DNA of 64,000 nt. It comes from Phalacrocorax aristotelis. Taxonomy: Eukaryota > Chordata > Aves > Suliformes > Phalacrocoracidae. Position 1 is the stretch's first letter, and every line of letters starts with the position of its first letter. The position numbers and the translations under genes were made by a program. Below, in pieces: positions 1 through 58,639 of this stretch. The stretch lies in contig NC_134297.1 in assembly GCF_949628215.1 (NCBI RefSeq), positions 1,054,001 to 1,118,000 on the forward strand, in the 5' to 3' direction. Below the pieces are notes generated by a model that saw nothing but the letters and a program-made list of their open reading frames with translations, made no database searches and had not been told where the DNA came from.

Positions 1-50072
<50,072 letters not shown>

Positions 50073-50302
50073 TCATCGGGGGGGGCGGGGAGGGGGTGTC
50101 GTCATGGCAACCCCGGGGGAGGGGCGGGGCGGGCGCGCTGACGCCGGCGCCGCCGTGACGCGTCGGCCCCCCCACGCGCGTCACCGCGTCAGAGGCGGGG
50201 CGCGACCGGGGAGGGCGCCCCCGCGCGGAGGGAGGGGGATAAAACCGCCGGGAAAGCACCCCTCCCACCCCCGACGCACCCCGCTCCCAGACCGCGGCGC
50301 GG

Positions 50303-50310
50303 TGACGTCA
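50303..50310. promoter_or_regulatory. Perfect CRE (TGACGTCA) in the divergent promoter
   Basis: Palindromic CREB/ATF consensus 282 bp upstream of the SIK3 ATG and about 380 bp upstream of the first PAFAH1B2 ATG. It is a typical distance for a functional CRE and is followed by further TGACG-type half sites. Confidence 0.65.
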
Positions 50311-50444
50311 CGCATCACCAGTGACGGCTTTCCGCGCCGGCCGGGCGCCACCCACCGGCGCCCTCCGGCCCCCCAACCCCCACAGGAGGTTTGCGGGGGA
50401 CGGGACGACCCCGCAGGGCAGCCGGCGGGAGAATAACGCGGCGG

Positions 50445-50470
50445 ACGTCACGCCCGAGAGGGTGACGTCA
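50445..50470. promoter_or_regulatory. Second CRE cluster in the divergent promoter
   Basis: A half-site GACGTCAC (from 50444) is followed by a perfect palindromic TGACGTCA at 50463-50470. The cluster lies about 220 bp upstream of PAFAH1B2 exon 1 ATG and about 440 bp upstream of the SIK3 ATG. Confidence 0.65.
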
Positions 50471-50525
50471 TCGCAAGGGCGAGCACCGCCTAGGGGTCTA
50501 GGCGGCCGGGAGCGCCGTAGGCGGG

Positions 50526-50533
50526 ACTTCCGG
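50526..50533 (-). promoter_or_regulatory. ETS-type site (CCGGAAGT) near the PAFAH1B2 start region
   Basis: The plus strand reads ACTTCCGG, the reverse complement of the ETS/GABP core. Further GCGGAAGCG elements follow at about 50542-50605. Such clusters mark CpG-island promoters close to the transcription start, so PAFAH1B2 transcription probably begins in about 50520-50640. Confidence 0.5.
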
Positions 50534-50689
50534 CGGCGCGGGCGGAAGCGGGGCAGCCGGGCCGGGCGGCGGTTGGGCCGGGAGTGTTCGGCGGGCGGAA
50601 GCGGAAGCGCGGGGCGGCGCAGGCGCGGTGGGAGGCTCCGGGGCGAGGGGAGGGAGGAGGGAGGCGCCGCCCGCCCGCCCGAGAGCGCC

Positions 50690-50724
50690 ATGGAGTCGCG
50701 GGGGGAGCCGCAGCCGCAGCCGCC
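50690..50724 (+). CDS. PAFAH1B2: PAFAH1B2 exon 1, possible N-terminal coding part
   Basis: This segment has 35 nt from an ATG in GCCATGG context to a CC|GTGAGT donor. Spliced to exon 2 at 51444 it reads MESRGEPQPQPPNR and then the canonical MSQGDSNP in the same frame. It is the first in-frame ATG of the exon. The mammalian protein starts at the second methionine, so this part may instead be 5' UTR with leaky scanning. Confidence 0.5.
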
Positions 50725-53700
50725 GTGAGTCCCGGGGCGGGGGCCGGGGCCGGGGGAGCGCGGGGCGGGGCGGGGCGTTGTCACCCCCGGCGCGGCCCCG
50801 CGGAGGCGCAGCCAGGCCGCGGCCTCTCCCCGCCTCCCCCGCGGCCTCCCTGGGGCCGCCGCCCGCCGCCGGCACCGAGCTCCGGGGGAGGGGCCGGGCT
50901 TTGGCCTTGGGCCGGGCTTTGGCATTGGGCCCGGCTTTCCCCTTGGGCCGGGCTTTGGCCTTGGGCCCGGCTTTTCCCTTGGGCCGAGCTTTGGCCTTGG
51001 GCCCGGCTTTCCCCTTGGGCCGGGTGTTGGCTGGGAGCGTTGTCCCGCCGGCCCGCGCCCTCCTCCCGGCTCAGTTCCTTCGGGATCAACCCCCTGAAGC
51101 CAGATCATCCCGCTCAACCACAGAGCTCAGCTGCTATAAGCTGTGCATCTCGATACTAACCGGGGCTAATCCCTGGCGTGTTAGTGCTTATCGCTATGTT
51201 ATCAAAGCCTTGCACAGCCGAGGCACACTTCTGCAGGGCATTCCCCAAAACGGCCCTTTTCCTTGGTTTTTTTTACAACCTGCTCTAGCTTACCCATCCA
51301 GCCGGGAGATGGCGTGGGGAGGGCCACCTGCAGGGCCTATCCAGCAGCCGCGCGTGGAACAAAACATGCTTAGTTGTCAGCCAGAAGTCACGTAGGCCTG
51401 AATCTCCACTGGAAGGAGCTCGTCTAACGCGTTCTTTCCTCAGGAACAGAATGAGCCAGGGAGACTCGAACCCGGCCGCAGTTCCCCACGCCGCTGAAGA
51501 TGTTCAGGGAGATGACAGGTGGATGTCACAGGTGAGGCTGGGAGGGGCGGTGGTGGTACCAGGTTGAGTCCCCTTTGCTGGGAGGGCCGTGGGCTGCTGT
51601 GTGACAAAGCTGGAAATGGCAGAGGCAAAGTGTCTGGACCGCCCCTCCCTTGCTGCTGTGCTTCCTCCTCCCGGACGGGGAGAGATTGCCAGAGGACGCT
51701 CGCTGCAGTGCCTAACTGTTAATTTCTCTGTGCTGTAGCCGGTGGCAGTAATGGGTGCCTGGCAGGCTCACGGCTTACCCGTGCGTGGCAGCGCGTAGGC
51801 GCTGCTCTTGCCGGAACCGAGGCCACTGCTGGGTTCTGTGTCGTCGGGAGGAGCGTCCGGCCGCTGATGGGTTAACGCAGAGGAGGAATAGCGCTGCTGG
51901 GGGAAACTGGTTGGGCAACTGTCCCTTTCTGTCCTGCAGCAGAGATGCTGACGAGATGAGAAACTGTCTTACCTTGCTGCTTTCTTTTAACAGCATAATA
52001 GGTTTGTCCTGGACTGCAAAGATAAGGAGCCGGACGTGCTCTTCGTGGGTGACTCCATGGTGCAGTTGCTACAGCAGTACGAGGTATTGTTTGCAAGGCA
52101 GGGGACAGTGGGGTTACCCAATTTTACTGCCGCCCCTCCTGGTTTATGCTGCCCCGCTTCATTCTCTTCCCAGTGCTTGTGCAAATCCTGCTGGTTTACC
52201 CATTCTGTAAGCCACTTGCAGTCCTCCCCCGCAGCCGGCGCTGGCTGCCTCTGTTTTGGCACACCTGCGCAACCCCTCACAGGTTCCTCGAATCTCAGAT
52301 TCCAAACTCCAGAGGGCACACCACTGAAATCTCTGTAGGTGTATCTCGTATCGCCAGAACACGTTGAACCCTCTAGCACTTGGGGTGCTGTAGGTGTCAG
52401 CACGTCAGCTTTTCTCTAAAGCTCTCTTGGGGCAAAGAGGAGTTCTGCCACTCCGCCGTGGCGGCAGCTGAGCAGCTTTGTCTTGCAAGAGCTGCTCCCC
52501 TTTTTTCTAGTTACCTGGTGATGAAAAGGATTTCTAGAGGCCACAGATGCCCTCCTCAGAGCCCTGTACTTAGGGGAGGGAGGGACACAGTGGCCTGCTG
52601 CACATCCGGCGCTCGCTGCGTCTCTGATGGGGTGGGCAGATAGCTGCTGGAGAGTGCTTCCCCATCTGTTGTGCCAGGACGGAGAGCTGGACCGGCAGCA
52701 GCCCCGTCTCCTCCAACCTCCGAGTAAAGCCTCGCCCTGTGTTTAAATGACCTTTCTAGAAGCAGGTTTTCGGAGGGAGCCTCGTGGCTGCTTCCAGTGT
52801 CCGCGAAGGTGTCGCGTGTCTGTGTAGCATCTCGCACTATCGGGACACTGCTCTGAAATAGCAAATCGGTTTCTGATTGCAGATATGGCGAGAGCTCTTC
52901 TCACCGCTTCACGCGTTGAATTTTGGGATTGGTGGAGACACCACAGGACATGTTCTATGGAGGCTGAAGAACGGGGAACTGGAGAACATTAAACCGAAGG
53001 TATAAGCAGAAAAGCAAACCACGCAGCCCTGTGCTGGCTTGGAAGAGACTTTAGCGCTTGGGCGGCGCAGAACCGAGTGAGCTGTTACTCGTAACAGAAC
53101 CTTTTCTTTCAGCAGCCATTGGCACCGAGCGCACGTCAGGTACTGAATGTGTTTGGCTAAACCAGAAGCGTCTGGGAGGAGGGCTGCGCCTCTCGTACGC
53201 AGGGTTTACGCTGCTGAATATGCCAGTTGGAAGGTGTCATCAATAAACAGAGGTGGCCTCCCAGTCCTAGCAAAAGTGTCGCTCAGGCTGATGACTCGCT
53301 GTAGCTAGGCGTAGTTTGGAGTTGCAGCATGTCTCTCAGGCCTGAGACGCGCTCTCGGCCTCTAGAAAGGGATAAAGAGTTAGCAGAGGTGTTCAGGGTG
53401 CATGGTGAAGATCAGCTTCCTGGTCTGCACCTACAGCCACCACCCTGTTCTGGGCATCTTTACTGAACGCGGTGGATGGTCAGGGTGCTGCTACGCGGCG
53501 CATACCCCAGGTGGGGAGGCTGTGCTGCTCGTGTTGGAGCCTGCGCTCTTGAAGTGCTGAGTGGAGCCTGCCCCTAAGGAGCTTGCGCTGTGCCGTATAA
53601 CTACACGTTACCCTCTTTTTTTGACCGATGTGGGCTCCTGCAAGTATGTTACCTAGGAGGCTTGGAAATGGGGTGGGCTCAGACATCTCTCAGGCTGTCC

Positions 53701-54946
53701 GGAAAAGCTTCAGTAGCACCAGTTCTTCATCCATACTGAGGGCCAGAAGAGAAGCTTGTAAAGGCGCCGTTCGGAAATCGGCATAGCTGACAGCCAAAGG
53801 CTTCCTGCAGTCTGGGTTTAGCCTTAAGCCTGACTCTTCACGTAGCTCGTTGGTTGCAGATGATGCCTACACAGGGTTTTAGGGTTACCAAACCTGTTGC
53901 AACTCATCCTGAAAGCGTCACAAACATTTTATTTTCTCCCTGCAGGTCATTGTTGTTTGGGTCGGAACAAACAACCATGAAAACACAGCAGAGGAAGTAG
54001 CGGGTGGAATCGAGGCTATCGTGCGCCTGATAAACACCCAGCAGCCACAGGCCAAAGTCATTGTGCTGGTACGTCTCTTGGAGCACCGCGAAAACGGGCT
54101 GCGTCCTCTGTACCGCGCCCCTGCGGTACTGACAGTTACTGGTCGTTACTGGGGAGGGTGGTTGCTTTGTTTTCCGCTTTGGTGAGCCTCCCCTCGTTCA
54201 CTTGGCCTCACAGAAGTCGTCCTTCCAGCCCCTACGTAACCGTGCCTGTTAGCGGTATCGCTGTCCCGCGTAGAAGCGGTGTTGGAGAAGGCCCGTCAGG
54301 GGGAGAAAAGCTGCCCAGGGCCGGGCTTCCTTGTCCCAGCAGGGTAGCCGGTGCCCCTCCGGTCGAGGAGCTGGGTGATGGCATCCAGCACGCTGCTGAG
54401 AGCTTGCGCAGAGAGCACAACTGATGTGTTGTTGGTGGGGAGGGGGAAGACAGCAGGCAGGTGCTGTGCCAGTTGCGCTTGTAGCTCGTACGGCTCCTTC
54501 AGTTGCATTTCAAATCAGGTCTGAATGGGCAAGGCCTGACGCAAGGGATGAGTTCCTCGGCACAGCCACCTTAAATCTTGGAAGGTGGCCGGAGCTGGAA
54601 GGGAAGGCAGGCATTGCTACACCATCAGAGTCGTATGAAGCTCTTTTTTGTCTCCTCCTTGTGCCAGGGCCTGCTACCTCGCGGAGAGAAGCCAAACCCG
54701 CTGCGGCAGAAGAACGCCAAGGTGAATCACCTGCTAAAAGCCTCGCTCCCCAAACTGCCCAATGTCCAGCTTCTGGATGTGGACGTCGGCTTCGTGCACT
54801 CAGATGGCACCATCTCCTACCACGACATGTTTGATTTCCTGCACCTGACGGGAGGGGGCTACGCAAAGATCTGCAAACCCCTCCACGAACTGATCATGCA
54901 GCTGCTGGAGGAGACCCCCGAGGAGAAACGAGCCGCCCTGGCCTGA
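50690..54946 (+). CDS. PAFAH1B2: PAFAH1B2, platelet-activating factor acetylhydrolase IB subunit alpha2 (complete)
   Basis: Cytosolic catalytic subunit that removes the sn-2 acetyl group of platelet-activating factor; it forms dimers with itself or PAFAH1B3 and binds LIS1 (PAFAH1B1), the dynein and cortical-migration factor (family knowledge). Exons 2-6 from ATG 51451 encode 229 residues, the usual vertebrate length, with no frame break. It has an SGNH-hydrolase fold: nucleophile Ser48 in VGDSMV, oxyanion glycines in GIGGDTT (72-78), GTNN at 103-106 including Asn105, and Asp193/His196 in the DFLH block. The C terminus is EETPEEKRAALA. KNGELENIKPK distinguishes alpha2 from the alpha1 paralogue PAFAH1B3. 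Exon 1 contains an upstream ATG (50690) in good Kozak context that splices in frame and would add 14 residues. The gene is divergent from SIK3, with SIDT2 downstream in the same orientation. Confidence 0.97.
50891..51034 (+). repeat. 18-bp minisatellite in PAFAH1B2 intron 1
   Basis: Eight tandem 18-bp units of the type GGGCCGGGCTTTGGCCTT. Two variants (GGGCCGGGCTTTGGCCTT and GGGCCCGGCTTTCCCCTT) alternate in the middle, giving a 36-bp higher-order period. The last unit is diverged. Because 18 is divisible by 3, an uninterrupted but probably meaningless hexapeptide-repeat frame runs through it. Confidence 0.93.
51444..51531 (+). CDS. PAFAH1B2: PAFAH1B2 exon 2 (canonical start at 51451)
   Basis: The acceptor is TTTCCTCAG and the donor GTGAGG. 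The seven nucleotides GAACAGA precede the canonical ATG at 51451. The exon encodes MSQGDSNPAAVPHAAEDVQG and then DDRWMSQ (27 codons), ending in phase 0. Confidence 0.95.
51994..52083 (+). CDS. PAFAH1B2: PAFAH1B2 exon 3
   Basis: This 90-nt, 30-codon exon has acceptor TTTTAACAG and donor GTATTG. It encodes HNRFVLDCKDKEPDVLFVGD followed by the nucleophile serine (Ser48) and MVQLLQQYE. Phase 0 at both ends. Confidence 0.96.
52883..52999 (+). CDS. PAFAH1B2: PAFAH1B2 exon 4
   Basis: This 117-nt, 39-codon exon has acceptor GATTGCAG and donor GTATAA. It encodes IWRELFSPLHALNFGIGGDT then TGHVLWRLKNGELENIKPK, including the block II glycines of the oxyanion hole. Residue 79 is Gly where human alpha2 has Arg. 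Confidence 0.96.
53946..54068 (+). CDS. PAFAH1B2: PAFAH1B2 exon 5
   Basis: This 123-nt, 41-codon exon has acceptor CCCTGCAG and donor GTACGT. It encodes VIVVWVGTNNHENTAEEVAG then GIEAIVRLINTQQPQAKVIVL, with the block III GTNN motif. Confidence 0.96.
54668..54946 (+). CDS. PAFAH1B2: PAFAH1B2 exon 6 (terminal, stop TGA at 54944)
   Basis: This last coding exon has 279 nt: 92 codons plus stop. The acceptor is TGTGCCAG. It begins GLLPRGEKPNPLRQKNAKVN and contains the catalytic pair Asp193 and His196 in YHDMFDFLHLTGGGY. The exon continues into the 3' UTR. Confidence 0.96.
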   Translation, partial: GLLPRGEKPNPLRQKNAKVNHLLKASLPKLPNVQLLDVDVGFVHSDGTISYHDMFDFLHLTGGGYAKICKPLHELIMQLLEETPEEKRAALA

Positions 54947-56345
54947 GTAGCTGACGTCGGCATTAGCAGCGTCATCCAGCCCACCCGATCAGTTCTCTCA
55001 CTGGCACTACAGAATCCTTCTTTCTTAAAGCACTTTCCATTGTAGAATGTTACCGGATGTTCGTACCTAGTGTTTTGAGGGGGAAGGCTAACGTTTAACT
55101 GGTCTCGTACGTAGGAGGGCCAGCTTGCTTGGTTTTATTGCAGGAGGAAATTAGCTGAAGAAGAGTTTTACTGTTAAACCATTCCTCGTTTAAACCGAGA
55201 ACAGGGCTGTCGCTCTGTGCCCCTCTCATGTCTTGTTGCTCTGTGGTTGTCCTAGAACCCTTGTAGCCTGTCCGACAGCCTGCGCGCAGCTCCTGGCTCA
55301 CCGGTCCCGGCAGGGGGGATTGTGCTCTGTGTATTAGCCTGTGAACAAGAATCACATTCCACTTGCAAAAGCCAGAACAGATGCATTTTTCCAAACTCGG
55401 TCCCACCTTTAAAGTTTTTTTTTGTTTGTTTGTTTAGGTTTTGGTTTCTTGGTTTTTCCTGGGGGGTTTTAAGTGACGCGTGTTGCTTTCTCACTCCTCC
55501 TTTCTGAAGCAGCGTGAAACTGGAGTTCCGAAAAGCGAAGAAGCAAATGGTTACCCGAACTTGTGTGATGCTCCCAGGCGTTTGTTCCTGCGCTCCTTTC
55601 ACGGTGCCCGCTAGCCGGGGGGCCCCTCTCCTCCCGCGTAGCTCTCCCTGGGGTAGGCTCATTCCGGTGCTGCTGGCTGGCCTCGTCTCTGCTCCCGTCT
55701 GCGCGTGCTGTCGCTCGCTTTTAACAGTTGCTCGGTTTAGGATTTTAGTTGTCCAGTAACCGCCGCGCAAGGCAGTCGCTTCCTCGCTGCTCTAGAACCA
55801 ACCTTCCGCTACTCCGAGGTGCCCGGGCCACGGGGCTCTTTGCCATGCTGTTCGTTGTTCTTTTTTCTCTTCTTTTTTTTAACGTACGCCTGTTGCACCC
55901 TTTTTTTTCTAAAGGAAACCCGTATGAATAGCCCCCGTCTGCAAGGCCTAAATCAGTCTGAAGCTTTACAAGGTGTATATTTCTTTGTCGCTTCTGTTTT
56001 ACCTGTATAAACATTTTATTGGAGCAGTTGCAGCCTTTTACAGGAAAAAGCGCAGCCAAGGTGTAGCTTTTCCTGCCCCGGGCGCTGCTCCTTGCCTCTG
56101 GGTCAGGGAGGCAGAGGCGCAGGAGCCCTCCTGGGGGGCCTGCGGCTGGGCGGGATTCTGCTTTGGTTTTTCTGTCGTTGTTGTTGCAAGGGCTGGTTGT
56201 GCTCTACTGATGATCTTATGGGAACAGCCTTTCACTGAAAAGCAAAACGTGCTCTCTTTTTTCAGAAAGAAGCTTGTTTGGACCAGAAAGGCAGAGCCCT
56301 AGATGAACAGATAACTATACTTGCCAATAAAACACTTTCAAACGC
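54947..56345 (+). other. PAFAH1B2: PAFAH1B2 3' UTR (proximal form)
   Basis: Non-coding continuation of exon 6 to just past the first good AATAAA. It holds a G/T-rich low-complexity tract at about 55413-55470 with repeated GTTT units. No coding potential is apparent. Its end is inferred from the polyadenylation signal only. Confidence 0.65.
56326..56331 (+). terminator. Polyadenylation signal AATAAA (proximal, PAFAH1B2)
   Basis: Canonical hexamer in CCAATAAAACACTTT, about 1.38 kb after the stop codon. It is the first canonical AATAAA downstream of the coding region. Confidence 0.65.
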
Positions 56346-57067
56346 GCTCTGTCCCTCCTCGGCTTACCTGCCGGAGCTTGGCGGTGCCACACGGACCCCG
56401 CCGCGGCTCGCACTGCGGCAGCCAGCCGAGAGCCGCCGCCGCGCGTGCTGCTCCTGGCGGATAAGCCGCGGAGGAACGGATGGCTTTTTAGCGGGCACTT
56501 CACGCCGTGTTCCGAGTGAGGGGTGTTTAGGTGTCCGGGTTGCTTGCTGTGCCCCTGCTGCAGTGAAGTACAGAGGTACTGTATATAGTCTGTCTGCCCT
56601 TTGTTGTAAGGAAGGGCGCTGGTGTTTAATGCCGTCTATAACCTAGCACTGAGAAATGCTTTAATGTCCCCGCTCCGTCCCCCTCTTCCTGTAGATTTGA
56701 TCATAGCAGGATTTCTGCCTGGATTGCATGCATAGTGTGTGTTTCGTTTCCAGTGTATGTGATCTACACACAGATGAAGGAAAGATGAAGCGTTCCACTT
56801 GCCAGGATCAGAAGTAGGAAGTTTTGGAGTGCTGCGGTAGGGGAGGGGTTACGGACCGTCCCCCTGCCGCAGCCTAGGCCAGGGACGTGCCACTCCCCGG
56901 GGCTCGCACGGCCTCTTGCTCCGGAGCTCCGCTGCCTTGCGGGACAGGCTTTGAGGGAACGTGGCTCACGCTTCCGCCGAGATGCTCGCTGGAGAAGCTG
57001 GGCCAAGGGAGGCTGGAAAATCAGATGTTAAAAATAGGCTGCAGTGGAGGATTCCTGGGGAAAGGAC

Positions 57068-57105
57068 TTATCCCACCCCCACGCACCCCTTAGGGGGTGG
57101 GATAA
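57068..57105. other. Perfect 13-bp inverted repeat (hairpin)
   Basis: The left arm TTATCCCACCCCC (57068-57080) is exactly complementary to the right arm GGGGGTGGGATAA (57093-57105), with a 12-nt loop. RNA from either strand would form a stable stem-loop. It lies in the presumed distal PAFAH1B2 3' UTR and about 60 bp downstream of the stop of the antisense frame at 57166. Confidence 0.9.
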
Positions 57106-57165
57106 AACACGCTTTGCTCCCCTTGAGCTTTTCAGGTTTCCAGGCTCATGTGAAAAGGCAGCATG

Positions 57166-57492
57166 CTAGTTTGATCTGTGCAGCCCTGCTTCCCTCCCTG
57201 CTGCTGCCGCACATGGCAAAAGCGATGCTAACCAGGAGCGTAATCTCCCAGTAAAAGGCTCTGGCTTCTCAACTTGGCACCATGGAGCCAAGGCTGTGTT
57301 CGGTTGTGAGTCAGCCACACTCGGCAGGGCGCTGAGCGGACTGGGGGGTCTGGCAGGCTCCTGGGCCTTCTGCAGCGTGACTGAGGACGGCTCTGCGGGC
57401 TCCACTGAGGCTTGGCTTGCTAAGGTGCCGTGCTCCATGCCTGGTTCGTTGCTCGCGGCCCTCCTCAGCTCCCGAAACCATCTCTGATAGTG
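57166..57492 (-). CDS. Candidate antisense terminal exon, unknown protein
   Basis: A minus-strand frame runs open from 58095 to a TAG at 57166-57168. Within it a good acceptor (pyrimidine-rich CACTTTTTTTGTGTGGTGCCAG, AG at 57493-57494) could start a 108-codon terminal exon beginning HYQRWFRELRRAASNEPGME. Codon choice looks coding-like, with many GAG, CTG and CAG codons. I do not recognise the protein, see no domain or membrane segment, and the G+C-rich context makes chance open frames common. No polyadenylation hexamer is close downstream on this strand. Confidence 0.2.
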   Translation of the reverse strand, partial: HYQRWFRELRRAASNEPGMEHGTLASQASVEPAEPSSVTLQKAQEPARPPSPLSALPSVADSQPNTALAPWCQVEKPEPFTGRLRSWLASLLPCAAAAGREAGLHRSN

Positions 57493-58247
57493 CTGGCACC
57501 ACACAAAAAAAGTGAGGGCGGCTCCCCCTCCACTCAGACTGGAGCTCCACTCGTCGCCGTCCTGCTCGCAGCCGCGAGGTTTCGTGGGAGGGCAAGGAGG
57601 GGTCCTCCCTCCTCGCTGGCCTGGGACTGAAACCAAGCGCCTGGTCGCAAGATGTGATGACAAGCTTCGGTTCCAGCCCTGGGTGGCCGACATCCCTTGG
57701 GGTCGGGGCTGGGCTCCCCCTGCCTGGCCAGCGGGAAGGGTTGGCCGTAAAGAGCCAGGCTTCTCCCCCCCCGTAACCACCGCAGTTGTGTTTGGAGCGG
57801 GAGCCCGCCCTCTCCTCCTGCTCTCTGCTCCTGTGAGTGTTGTCAGTTTCGCGTCGTCAGTTTCACGTCTATTGCAGCAGAGAGGAAAACGAAGCAAAAG
57901 ATGTGACTGGGAGAGTGTCTTGTGGCATGCCTGGGGACCTGCGAGGAGGAGAGCCCAAACCTGGGCCACAGCCTCCCCCCACGCTGCCCTCCCTGGGCAC
58001 GCTGCCCTCGCACCGCTCACCGCCCTGAACCTTCCCCGGGACGCAAAAAATTGCGATTCTGCTTTGGCAAAAATGCATCGGCTGGTAGAGCTCACTCTGT
58101 TAGTGCATATTTCGATATAAATGTCAATGTTTCACCCCACCCTGTTGCAGCCTCTATGTGTGTGTGTGCGCGCCTAGGCGCCCGCGTCTTTCCTTCCCTC
58201 TCTGTGTTCCCTTTTGTCTCTGCGGGGCTCGGGGATGCAGCCGGGGC

Positions 58248-58302
58248 GGCGCTGCCCCACACGGCGCTGCCCCACACGGCACTGCCCCACACGGCGCTGC
58301 CA
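58248..58302 (+). repeat. 15-bp tandem repeat, about 3.7 copies
   Basis: Units GGCGCTGCCCCACAC at 58248, 58263 and 58278 (the last with one substitution), then a partial fourth unit. It lies in the PAFAH1B2-SIDT2 intergenic or distal 3' UTR region. Confidence 0.92.
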
Positions 58303-58639
58303 GGTGGACTCCTGCCACAGGCACCTGCAGCGTTCCCTCCCGGGGAGCTTCGGGGTCGTGCTCAACTGGACCCTCCCTCCTCACTTAATACCTGTTCTTT
58401 CCCCTGCCCTGCTGGGGGCATTTTGGGGTTTTTCCTCTCCTTTGGCCGTGCAGAGCTTAGGTCCCGTACCCGAAGCTGTGAGCAGGGCTCTGCAGGCGAA
58501 GGTGACCGGTATTCCGGCCCTCGGCAGGATGTCAGCGTGCAGTTGATCACTCGGTGATTTCTTTTCAATGACCCTGAAGTGAACAGGGAGCGCGCTTGGC
58601 CACGCAACCTGACCTGCAGTTGCCCCTGCGGAGGCGACA

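Noticed and set aside
50229-50236. GATAAAAC as a TATA box
   Set aside because: It is oriented to the plus strand almost 300 bp before the likely PAFAH1B2 start and in the wrong orientation for SIK3. CpG-island promoters rarely use TATA.
50308-51117. 269-codon minus-strand frame across PAFAH1B2 exon 1
   Set aside because: It is the antisense reading of the 18-bp minisatellite and CpG island (GPRPKPGPR repeats).
53241-53248. AATAAA in PAFAH1B2 intron 4 as an intronic poly(A) site
   Set aside because: A hexamer alone in AT-containing intron sequence is expected by chance; no supporting downstream GT-rich element stands out.
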